DNA from: Pseudomonadota bacterium | GTDB taxonomy: Bacteria > Pseudomonadota > Alphaproteobacteria > Rhizobiales > Xanthobacteraceae | Assembly (NCBI GenBank): GCA_023442085.1 | Contig: JAEZMT010000184.1 | Span: 1 to 6,054 of the forward strand | DNA: 6,054 bases | Direction of reading: 5' to 3' | Made by a program: the position numbers and the translations under genes | The notes under the pieces: model-generated | What the model was told of the DNA's origin: nothing | What the model saw: only the letters and a program-made list of their open reading frames with translations | The model's database searches: none | Shown here: positions 1 through 5,370 of the stretch, piece after piece | How positions within the stretch are numbered: the first letter of the stretch is position 1 | Layout of the letters: the number at the start of each line of letters is the position of its first letter

Positions 1-94
1 GTGTGGAAGATCGGCATGCTCCTGCCCCTGGGTCGCGCGATCGGAATTGAGCAGGCATACCACTGGCGCTTGGACCCCGCCATGCAGCGCTCTC

Positions 95-1801
95 CTACTG
101 GTCCACCTCGCAGCGCAATTCCTGCCGCCCGTCCGGCACCGTGCGGCGGTGGGTGCGGTCGGCGAGGCGGGTGATGAGCAGGAAGGTGACGCCGTTGAGC
201 ATGGCCTCCTCGTCCACCTCGACATCGAATGTCGGCTTCGGCCCCGGCTGGAGCGCGCGCCCGGCCCAGGTGAAGGACACATCCAGCACGAACTCGTCGA
301 ACCGCGTCGTCACCTCCACCGGTCCCTCCACCAGAGACGGGGCGGCGGTGGCGAATTCCTCCGCGATCTGGGCAATGCGCCCCACCTCGTCGGTGCGCGC
401 GCCATCGGCGGCGGCGCTGTCCATGAGAAACTGGCGCAGCACCGCATGCCCCTCGGCCGGAGACCAGACGAGGCGGCGGCTCTTCACCGCGCCGATGCGG
501 AACAGCGCATTGAGCGCGAGCGCAGTGAATAGCCCCAGCACCAGCGACGAGGTGACGATGGCCTGCACCGTCTCGGACAGCGCCCGCGCGTAGAAATCCG
601 GAATCTCGTCGAAGGAAATGCCGATGAGGAAGCCGAGCCCCACCACGATGGTGCGCCGGGCATCCAGCAGCCGCTGGCCGAGGATGGAGATGCCCGACAG
701 CACGATGAAGGCGGAGGCGAACAGCAGCGCCGCCCCCAGCACCGGGCGGGGGATCGCCATCACCGCCACCGAGGAGCCGGGGATGAAGGCGAGCGCGATC
801 CAGCCGATTCCAACGCCGAGCCCCACCCGGCGCGCCTTCACCTCGGTGGCGACGGAGAGGCCCACGCTGGCCGAATAGGTGTTGAGGCCCATGGTGCCGA
901 TGAGCCCCGCGCATAGGGTGCCGAGGCCGTCTGCCATAACGCCGGCCTCGATGTTGGTATAATCCGGCCGGCGCCAGTTGGGATCATTGGCGCGCTGGCT
1001 CGCCACCATGTCGCCGAAGCTGCGCAGGATGCAGGCGAGCGCCCCCGCGAGGAAGCCGGGCAGGAGGCCGATGCTGAAGCTCGGCACCACGAGCGGCCAG
1101 CGGATCAGTTCCAGCATGGGCTTCACGCTCACCGGCGGCAGCGGCGCGCCGATGCCGAGGGCGAAATGCACCGCCGTGCCCACTGCCAGCCCCACCAGCA
1201 CCGCCATGGCGCGCCATGGCGGGGTGCCCCAGGCGGCGAGGGCGATCATCACCACGAGGCCGGCCACCGCGCCGCCGCTGCCAGTGAGGGTGACGCTGGC
1301 CATGGAGTGGCTGTAGCCCACCATCAGCTTGATGGCGACGATGCCGAGGATGATTCCGATGAGCATCACCACCAGCCCGACGATCTCGACGGGCAGAAAG
1401 GGACGCACGCGGTGCATGATCCGGCTGAAGAGCACCTCGGCGAGCCCGGCCGCGATCGTCATGCCGGCCACCGCCTCCAGCCCGCCCGCGCGGGCGGTGT
1501 AGAGGGCGGCGGGCAGATAGGCGGCGGTGAACACGGCCGGCAGGAGATAGCCGCAGCCGATGCGGGGCAGGAACAGAAATGGTCGGCCCCAGCATTGGAA
1601 CAGTGTCGCCACGCCCATGGCCAGCATGGCGAGGTCCAGATAGCGCCGCTGCATCTCGGCATCGGCACCGGCCGCCTGCGCCACCAGCAGCGGGAACACC
1701 AGTGTCACCGCCATCAGGCCCATGTGCTGGGCCACGGAGCCCACCAGCACCGCGAGCGGCGGGTGAGAATCGTGATCGTAACGCAGCCTGCCGCTTCCCA
1801 A
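95..1801 (-). CDS. Divergent NCS2-family (xanthine/uracil permease-like) transporter with C-terminal cytoplasmic domain
   Basis: The 568-residue protein should be an inner-membrane proton-coupled nucleobase-type transporter. About 13-14 hydrophobic segments lie between residues 15 and 435. NCS2 hallmarks are the Gln-His pair in TM1 (Q25-H26), a Gly-Asp pair in the TM8 region (G263-D264), the Ala-Asp-Gly-Leu of TM9 (D291) and a Val-Gly-Leu...Thr stretch in TM10 (313-319). By comparison with remembered XanQ and UraA sequences, the TM8 glutamate is Arg260 and the TM10 Gln-Asn pair is Ala311-Ser312, so the substrate is uncertain. Residues 440-568 form a soluble tail that most NCS2 proteins (about 430-480 residues) lack. 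The start is a TTG, chosen because GGGGGAG (1815-1809) sits 7 nt upstream; an ATG between them is in another frame. No clear promoter or terminator was seen. The family call is secure; calling it a xanthine or uracil permease would go too far. Confidence 0.85.
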   Translation of the reverse strand: MGSGRLRYDHDSHPPLAVLVGSVAQHMGLMAVTLVFPLLVAQAAGADAEMQRRYLDLAMLAMGVATLFQCWGRPFLFLPRIGCGYLLPAVFTAAYLPAALYTARAGGLEAVAGMTIAAGLAEVLFSRIMHRVRPFLPVEIVGLVVMLIGIILGIVAIKLMVGYSHSMASVTLTGSGGAVAGLVVMIALAAWGTPPWRAMAVLVGLAVGTAVHFALGIGAPLPPVSVKPMLELIRWPLVVPSFSIGLLPGFLAGALACILRSFGDMVASQRANDPNWRRPDYTNIEAGVMADGLGTLCAGLIGTMGLNTYSASVGLSVATEVKARRVGLGVGIGWIALAFIPGSSVAVMAIPRPVLGAALLFASAFIVLSGISILGQRLLDARRTIVVGLGFLIGISFDEIPDFYARALSETVQAIVTSSLVLGLFTALALNALFRIGAVKSRRLVWSPAEGHAVLRQFLMDSAAADGARTDEVGRIAQIAEEFATAAPSLVEGPVEVTTRFDEFVLDVSFTWAGRALQPGPKPTFDVEVDEEAMLNGVTFLLITRLADRTHRRTVPDGRQELRCEVDQ

Positions 1802-2069
1802 CGCCCATCTCCCCCAAACCGGCCGCCTGCGCGGCTCTTGAATTGATCGTTGCGCGAGCGCCGTTACGGCGGCGAACGCGGGCGCCGCCGCTCCTTAAGG
1901 CCGGGGCGGGAGAAATGCGCAGGGCGGTGGAGGTCAATTGAGCGCGACGACATGGGCGACCCGGAGAGAACGTGCCGGCCCAGCCTAAAGGGTTTTAAGA
2001 AAAAGGGAATTGGCCCGGCAGGCGATTGGCCTCAGCGTGGCGTGCCCGCCCAATCGACCGCGAAGCGGC

Positions 2070-2384
2070 CTACAGCGCCACATAGATGAACTTGTCAGCT
2101 TTCAGGGCGGGATAATTGGCGCGCAGCGCGGCGGCGATCTTGCCGATCAGGTCCTTGTCACCGGCGGCCGAGGGGCCGACGAAATCGGTGCCGGCCATCC
2201 AGGTCTCGAAAAAGCCGTGGAGACCCTCATCGTAATCTGCGCCGGTGGGATTGGCGGTCTTGTCGGCGAGGGTGGCGATGCCATCCTGGCTCACTTCCAG
2301 GCGCCAGTCGCGGTCATCCACCACGGACCCGATCAGGGCCGCCAGTTCCGCGTTTGTCCAGTCTGTCTTGAGGTCGAGGGCCAT
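2070..2384 (-). CDS. Hypothetical protein, 104 residues, downstream of gstI
   Basis: I do not recognise this protein. It is small, acidic and probably cytoplasmic, with no signal peptide, membrane segment or cysteine. Visible landmarks are an N-terminal helix-like part with DWTNAELAALIG (residues 8-19), a central DYDEGLHGFFETW stretch (about 45-57) and a C-terminal end KADKFIYVAL. Codons are strongly G/C-ended, as in a real gene of this genome. The ATG at 2384 was preferred over an upstream in-frame TTG at 2429, although neither has a good ribosome binding site. A 5-bp hairpin (2399-2415) lies 14 nt upstream of the ATG. The gene follows gstI on the same strand with a 97-base gap and no convincing terminator between, so it may be read from the gstI promoter and share its nitrogen control. 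That link is inference. Confidence 0.7.
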   Translation of the reverse strand: MALDLKTDWTNAELAALIGSVVDDRDWRLEVSQDGIATLADKTANPTGADYDEGLHGFFETWMAGTDFVGPSAAGDKDLIGKIAAALRANYPALKADKFIYVAL

Positions 2385-2481
2385 TGTCGCAAGTACTACC
2401 CGAAAATGTCTCGGGCAGGGCTCACGCAAGAAGCGGTCCAGTGAGGGGGAGGCGGCGGTGCGCCCCGCTCCCTGCAGCGGA

Positions 2482-2679
2482 TCAGCGGCGATTGGGGAGG
2501 TCGGCGGCCTTTACCGCTTCTTCGTGATACCAGCTGCTTCCGATCACGGCCTGCGCGGCTCCCATGGCGGCGATCTCGGCGGCCCATTTCGCCTCTTTGG
2601 CGGGCATGCCGTTCTTCGCGCCATTCTTCACTGGGAAGACATAGATTTTCGCCGTCTCGCGCTCGTGGTTCGCAGTCAT
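2482..2679 (-). CDS. gstI: GstI-like glutamine synthetase translation inhibitor (DUF2735 family)
   Basis: In Rhizobium, GstI is a protein of about 63 residues, encoded divergently from glnII, that lowers glutamine synthetase II by inhibiting glnII mRNA translation. This product has 65 residues, lies directly upstream of glnII and is transcribed away from it. Conserved-looking blocks are ETAKIYVFP (residues 8-16) and WYHEEAV (50-56), joined by an alanine-rich helix (about 27-45). The protein is basic near both ends, which would suit RNA contact. The ATG at 2679 was chosen because AGGAG (2693-2689) lies 9 nt upstream and the length then fits the family. A longer frame to 2763 adds 28 residues from AT-rich DNA without a ribosome binding site. 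In Rhizobium, gstI is reported to be repressed by NtrC under nitrogen limitation. Family and context are clear; function in this organism is inferred from homology. Confidence 0.85.
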   Translation of the reverse strand: MTANHERETAKIYVFPVKNGAKNGMPAKEAKWAAEIAAMGAAQAVIGSSWYHEEAVKAADLPNRR

Positions 2680-2784
2680 CACTCCGGTCTCCTGTCCGAT
2701 GAGCCTCCTGGCGCCATCACTTGCAGACTTCATAACATGATTTGCCCCATACATATACATCAATGCAGGGATATTTTAGTTTAA

Positions 2785-2801
2785 TGCATAAATTTTAGGC
2801 A
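2785..2801. promoter_or_regulatory. Possible weak NtrC site in the AT-rich island near gstI
   Basis: The 17-mer TGCATAAATTTTAGGCA keeps the outer TGCA and GCA of the NtrC consensus (TGCAC-N7-GTGCA) at the correct spacing, but its inner bases differ. It lies about 105 bases upstream of the gstI start codon, where bound NtrC could block gstI transcription. On its own the match is weak, and AT-rich DNA gives chance hits. Confidence 0.25.
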
Positions 2802-2964
2802 CATATAAATCGGCATCAGTCAGCTGCTTTATTTGCGCGTTTGCTGCATGGCCCACGCGCGTCTTTCGCAGTGCAACGTGGTGCCCAATCCCAAGCATGC
2901 GTGCCGCGCTTTTGTTCCCGCGCGGTTGCCGATTGTATCCGGCGCAAGATGGATGGCTGGTCGA

Positions 2965-2981
2965 TGCACAGATCATGGGCT
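2965..2981. promoter_or_regulatory. Possible NtrC enhancer site, distal to glnII
   Basis: The 17-mer TGCACAGATCATGGGCT has one perfect NtrC half-site (TGCAC) and a 3-of-5 match to the second half-site at the right spacing. Its centre is about 131 bases upstream of the predicted glnII transcription start, a typical distance for NtrC enhancers such as those of enteric glnA. Confidence 0.35.
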
Positions 2982-3010
2982 GTCCGCCTAAGGCTTCGGC
3001 CGATTCATGA

Positions 3011-3027
3011 TGCATCGATGGGCAGCT
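3011..3027. promoter_or_regulatory. Possible weak NtrC site, proximal to glnII
   Basis: The 17-mer TGCATCGATGGGCAGCT keeps TGCA at one end and GC at the other, spaced as in the NtrC consensus. It starts 46 bases after the site at 2965 and is centred about 85 bases upstream of the predicted glnII start. The right half-site is poor, so the call rests mainly on position and on pairing with the distal site. Confidence 0.25.
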
Positions 3028-3077
3028 TACGCTGCGGCCGCGTCCAGAAAGCCCTTCTCCGGCTACGCGTTCGGCGA

Positions 3078-3093
3078 TGGCACGCGGATTGCT
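3078..3093 (+). promoter_or_regulatory. Sigma-54 (RpoN) promoter of glnII
   Basis: TGGCACGCGGATTGCT matches the sigma-54 consensus TGGCACG-N4-TTGCW at every defined base. The invariant GG (3079-3080) and GC (3091-3092) have exactly 10 bases between them, as required. Transcription should start near 3104, giving a leader of about 115 nt before the glnII ATG. RpoN-dependent, NtrC-activated transcription of glnII is established in rhizobia. Confidence 0.92.
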
Positions 3094-3112
3094 TGATAAG
3101 CGCCGGCCCCCG

Positions 3113-3136
3113 CGGCCAGTGGATCCTTCACGGCCG
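3113..3136 (+). other. Hairpin near the 5' end of the glnII leader
   Basis: CGGCC, a bulged A, then GTG (3113-3121) pairs with CACGGCCG (3129-3136) around the 7-nt loop GATCCTT, giving eight base pairs. An upstream segment, CCGGCC (3103-3108), can instead pair with GGCCGG (3132-3137), so the two structures exclude each other. With no U-run behind it, this is not an ordinary terminator. A role in translation control or mRNA stability is inference. Confidence 0.45.
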
Positions 3137-3145
3137 GACGCTGCA

Positions 3146-3170
3146 AAGAGTTCCTGACTTCAAGAGTTCC
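3146..3170 (+). repeat. 9-nt direct repeat AAGAGTTCC in the glnII leader
   Basis: AAGAGTTCC occurs at 3146-3154 and again at 3162-3170, separated by TGACTTC, so the copies are 16 nt apart. Both lie within the predicted untranslated leader, 48-73 nt before the start codon. Tandem identical sites in an mRNA leader would suit binding by a dimeric or multimeric protein. GstI is the obvious candidate, without direct evidence. Confidence 0.6.
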
Positions 3171-3218
3171 GAAACAAGATCCCGAATTCCACCACGTCAT
3201 CGGCTCAGAGAGACTGCA

Positions 3219-4253
3219 ATGCCAAAGTTTAAGCTCGAGTATATCTGGCTCGACGGCTACACCCCGGTTCCCAATCTCCGGGGCAAGACCCAGATCAAGG
3301 AATATGACGTGTTCCCGAGCCTCGAGGAGCTGCCGCTCTGGGGCTTCGACGGGTCGTCCACCCAGCAGGCCGAGGGCCGCAGCTCGGATTGCGTGCTGAA
3401 GCCGGTCGCCATCTATCCCGACCCGGCCCGCAGCAACGGCGCCCTGGTGATGTGCGAAGTGATGATGCCCGATGGCGTCACCCCCCATCCGTCCAACAAG
3501 CGCGCCACCATCCTCGATGATGCCGGCGCCTGGTTCGGCTTCGAGCAGGAATACTTCTTCTACAAGAACGGCCGTCCGCTCGGCTTCCCCGAGGCCGGCT
3601 ATCCTGCGCCGCAGGGTCCCTACTACACGGGCGTCGGCTTCAAGAACGTGGGCGACGTCGCCCGCACCATCGTCGAGGAGCACCTCGACCTCTGCCTCGC
3701 CGCCGGCATCAACCACGAAGGCATCAACGCGGAAGTCGCGAAGGGCCAGTGGGAATTCCAGATCTTCGGCAAGGGCTCCAAGAAGGCCGCCGACGAAGTG
3801 TGGATGGCCCGCTACCTGCTCCTGCGTCTCACCGAGAAGTACGGCGTGGACATCGAGTTCCACTGCAAGCCGCTCGGCGACACCGACTGGAACGGCTCGG
3901 GCATGCACGCCAACTTCTCCACCGCCTACATGCGTGAAGTGGGTGGCAAGGATTACTTCGAGAAGCTGATGGCGGCCTTCGAGGCGAACCTCGACGACCA
4001 CATCGCCGTCTATGGCCCGGACAATCACATGCGCCTCACCGGCAAGCATGAGACCGCGCCGTGGAACAAGTTCTCCTACGGTGTCGCGGACCGTGGCGCG
4101 TCCATCCGCGTCCCGCACTCCTTCGTCCGCAATGACTACAAGGGCTATCTCGAGGATCGCCGCCCGAACTCCATGGGCGACCCCTACCAGATCGCCTCCC
4201 AGATCCTGAAGACCATTGCGTCGGTCTCCACCGACGTCTCGGCTGCGGCCTGA
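3219..4253 (+). CDS. glnII: Glutamine synthetase II (eukaryotic-type GSII)
   Basis: The enzyme forms glutamine from glutamate, ammonia and ATP in the cytoplasm. The 344-residue product has the usual GSII length and all its blocks: WGFDGSST (41-48), the metal-binding FGFEQEYFF (106-114), GQWEFQI (176-182), the ATP-binding NGSGMHANFS (225-234), GKHETAPWN (275-283), RGASIRVP (292-299) and YLEDRRPNSMGDPY (310-323). It is not GlnA-type GSI, being far shorter and lacking the adenylylation region, so control falls on expression: a sigma-54 promoter upstream and GstI on the mRNA. The ATG at 3219 was chosen because GSII proteins begin MPKFKLEYIW-like and a purine-rich GAGAGA lies just upstream. The frame stays open for 126 codons further upstream, but that stretch crosses the promoter and cannot be coding. 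A strong terminator follows the stop, so glnII is probably monocistronic. Confidence 0.97.
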   Translation: MPKFKLEYIWLDGYTPVPNLRGKTQIKEYDVFPSLEELPLWGFDGSSTQQAEGRSSDCVLKPVAIYPDPARSNGALVMCEVMMPDGVTPHPSNKRATILDDAGAWFGFEQEYFFYKNGRPLGFPEAGYPAPQGPYYTGVGFKNVGDVARTIVEEHLDLCLAAGINHEGINAEVAKGQWEFQIFGKGSKKAADEVWMARYLLLRLTEKYGVDIEFHCKPLGDTDWNGSGMHANFSTAYMREVGGKDYFEKLMAAFEANLDDHIAVYGPDNHMRLTGKHETAPWNKFSYGVADRGASIRVPHSFVRNDYKGYLEDRRPNSMGDPYQIASQILKTIASVSTDVSAAA

Positions 4254-4260
4254 CCACTTC

Positions 4261-4294
4261 GCCACGGCGCCCTCCGCGCGCCGTGGCTTTTTTT
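4261..4294 (+). terminator. Rho-independent terminator of glnII
   Basis: GCCACGGCGC (4261-4270) pairs perfectly with GCGCCGTGGC (4278-4287) around a 7-nt loop and is followed by seven T residues (4288-4294). The structure begins 7 bases after the glnII stop. A second small hairpin, GAGGCC/GGCCTC at 4297-4313, follows without a T-run. Confidence 0.93.
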
Positions 4295-4447
4295 CCGAGG
4301 CCGAAAAGGCCTCTGAGTCCGCTCGCGACCGCCCGATCTTTTCAGGCCAGTCCATTAAGCGCGCTTTTTTGGACGCCCTTCCTCCGGCCTTCGCCGTCGA
4401 GAACGCTCCCGTCCGCGCCTGATCTTCATTCTCCAGACAGTCTCGCT

Positions 4448-4505
4448 CTCGCGGCGCGAGCCACCGCCCGGTGGGAACCGCGCCATCTCCGTCGCACCGT
4501 CGGTG
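4448..4505 (+). other. Three small hairpins in the glnII-tam intergenic region
   Basis: The 254-base gap between the glnII terminator and tam has no convincing gene. It contains CTCGC-GGC-GCGAG (4448-4460), directly abutting CCACC-GCCC-GGTGG (4461-4474), then CACC-GTC-GGTG (4495-4505). The last ends 43 bases before the tam start. They could form a tam leader structure, but GC-rich DNA makes short stems by chance. I could not match the region to a SAM, SAH or cobalamin riboswitch from memory, and no clear sigma-70 promoter was found. Confidence 0.3.
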
Positions 4506-4548
4506 AAGCTGGTGTAAGCAGGGATAGTCCTTGCGCCGGGAGCCGCTG

Positions 4549-5322
4549 ATGTCCGCCGACTGGAATGCCAGCCAGTATCTGAAATTCGAGGACCAGCGCA
4601 CCCGCCCGGCGCGCGACCTCCTCGCGGCGGTGCCGCTTCAGGAGGCGGCGTTCGTGGTGGACCTGGGGTGCGGACCCGGCAATTCCACCGAAATCCTGGC
4701 GCAGCGCTTTCCCGATGCTGAAGTGCTCGGCCTGGACACCTCTCCGGCCATGCTGGAGGCCGCCCGCGCGCGCCTGCCGGGCGTGACGTTCGACCTTGCG
4801 GACGCCTCCACCTTCACCCTGCCGAAGCCGGCGGATCTCATCTACGCCAACGCCGTGCTGCAATGGGTGCCGGACCATCCGACCCTGCTGCCGCGTCTCA
4901 TGTCCCTGCTGGCGCCTGGCGGGGTGCTGGCGGTGCAGATGCCGGACAATCTGGAGGAGCCGTCCCACGTGGCCATGCGCGAGACGGCCATGTCCGGCCC
5001 CTGGGCGGACACGCTCCACGCCGCGACCCGCGCGCGCACCGTGCTGCCGGAGCCCGGCGCCTATTACGACATGCTGAAGCCCCACGCGGGGGCGGTGGAC
5101 CTCTGGCACACCATCTACAACCATCCCCTCGACGGCATCCCGGCCATCGTGGAGTGGGTGAAGGGCACGGGCCTGCGGCCCTTCATCGATCCGCTGGAGG
5201 GGGACGAGCGCGTGCAGTTCCTGGAGGAATACGCCGCCCGACTCGCGGATTCCTACCTGCCGCGGGTGGACGGCAAGGTGCTCCTCGCCTTCCCCCGCTT
5301 CTTCATCGTGGCGGTGAAGTAA
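4549..5322 (+). CDS. tam: Trans-aconitate 2-methyltransferase
   Basis: Tam transfers a methyl group from S-adenosylmethionine to trans-aconitate, a spontaneous by-product of cis-aconitate that inhibits aconitase, and so protects the TCA cycle. It is a soluble class I methyltransferase. The 257-residue protein matches the E. coli enzyme (about 252 residues) along its whole length, from memory. It starts MSADWNASQYL and has the SAM-binding VDLGCGPGNST (37-47), the acidic end of strand 2 at D63, NAVLQWVPDH (101-110), the Tam-typical QMPDNLEEPSH (130-140) with MRE at 143-145, GLRPF (208-212) and LLAFPRFFIVA near the end. The ATG at 4549 is preceded by GGGAG (4538-4542) at 6-nt spacing, which decides it over an upstream in-frame TTG (4531). 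It stands alone between the glnII terminator and convergent metQ. Confidence 0.93.
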   Translation: MSADWNASQYLKFEDQRTRPARDLLAAVPLQEAAFVVDLGCGPGNSTEILAQRFPDAEVLGLDTSPAMLEAARARLPGVTFDLADASTFTLPKPADLIYANAVLQWVPDHPTLLPRLMSLLAPGGVLAVQMPDNLEEPSHVAMRETAMSGPWADTLHAATRARTVLPEPGAYYDMLKPHAGAVDLWHTIYNHPLDGIPAIVEWVKGTGLRPFIDPLEGDERVQFLEEYAARLADSYLPRVDGKVLLAFPRFFIVAVK

Positions 5323-5352
5323 AAGCCCGCGCGGCGCGTAAGCGTTGCGGGC
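5321..5352 (-). terminator. Possible terminator of metQ (between convergent tam and metQ)
   Basis: GCCCGC (5325-5330) and GCGGGC (5347-5352) form a 6-bp stem with an inner CGC-GTAA-GCG stem (5335-5344). Read on the minus strand, the hairpin is followed by TTTTA (5324-5320), overlapping the tam stop codon, which fits a terminator for metQ. There is no T-run on the plus side, so it would stop tam transcripts less well. Confidence 0.45.
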
Positions 5353-5370
5353 CGTGTCCGCAAAAACTCC

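Larger units (their letters stand above)
2680..3218. other. Divergent gstI-glnII intergenic control region
   Basis: This 539-base stretch holds no convincing gene. From left to right it contains the gstI ribosome binding site, an AT-rich island at about 2735-2815 (strikingly poor in G/C for this genome) where the gstI promoter probably lies, GC-rich DNA with weak NtrC-like 17-mers, the sigma-54 promoter of glnII at 3078-3093, and a structured glnII leader from about 3104. No clean sigma-70 -35/-10 pair could be assigned for gstI. The region is well placed for one regulator to act on both genes: activating glnII on the right and repressing gstI on the left. Confidence 0.75.

Noticed and set aside
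1..94. Possible start of another minus-strand gene (ATG at 17) or the end of a plus-strand gene
   Set aside because: The AGGAG is only 1 nt from the ATG, and five codons are too few to recognise. No plus-strand frame resembles a known protein. Nothing can be supported in this stretch.
984..1937. Long arginine/glycine/alanine-rich minus-strand frame overlapping the transporter
   Set aside because: This is a shadow frame of the transporter gene. It is low-complexity, and the transporter frame encodes clear membrane segments and NCS2 motifs.
2385..2429. TTG start at 2429 for the 104-residue protein
   Set aside because: It would add 15 residues encoded by the hairpin region (MREPCPRHF...), composed unlike the rest, and has no better ribosome binding site than the ATG.
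2680..2763. Longer gstI start giving a 93-residue protein
   Set aside because: The extra 28 residues come from the AT-rich intergenic region, with no ribosome binding site. The ATG at 2679 has AGGAG at 9 nt and gives the family length.
2870..2884. GTGCAACGTGGTGC as an NtrC site
   Set aside because: The half-sites are spaced 4 bases apart instead of 7 and read partly as a direct repeat, not the required dyad.
2776..3015. 79-codon minus-strand open frame in the intergenic region
   Set aside because: It overlaps the regulatory region, has non-typical composition and resembles no family known to me.
2841..3218. In-frame 126-codon extension upstream of glnII
   Set aside because: The frame is open by chance in GC-rich DNA. 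It crosses the sigma-54 promoter and predicted leader, does not look like GSII, and the true N-terminus (MPKFKLEY...) matches the family at 3219.
4295..4548. Small open frames and a riboswitch between glnII and tam
   Set aside because: The frames are low-complexity and lack ribosome binding sites. No conserved core of SAM-II, SAH or cobalamin riboswitches was found by eye.
3063..4601. 512-codon open frame antisense to glnII
   Set aside because: This is a shadow frame created by G/C-ended codons. It spans the glnII terminator and tam start and shows no protein family features.
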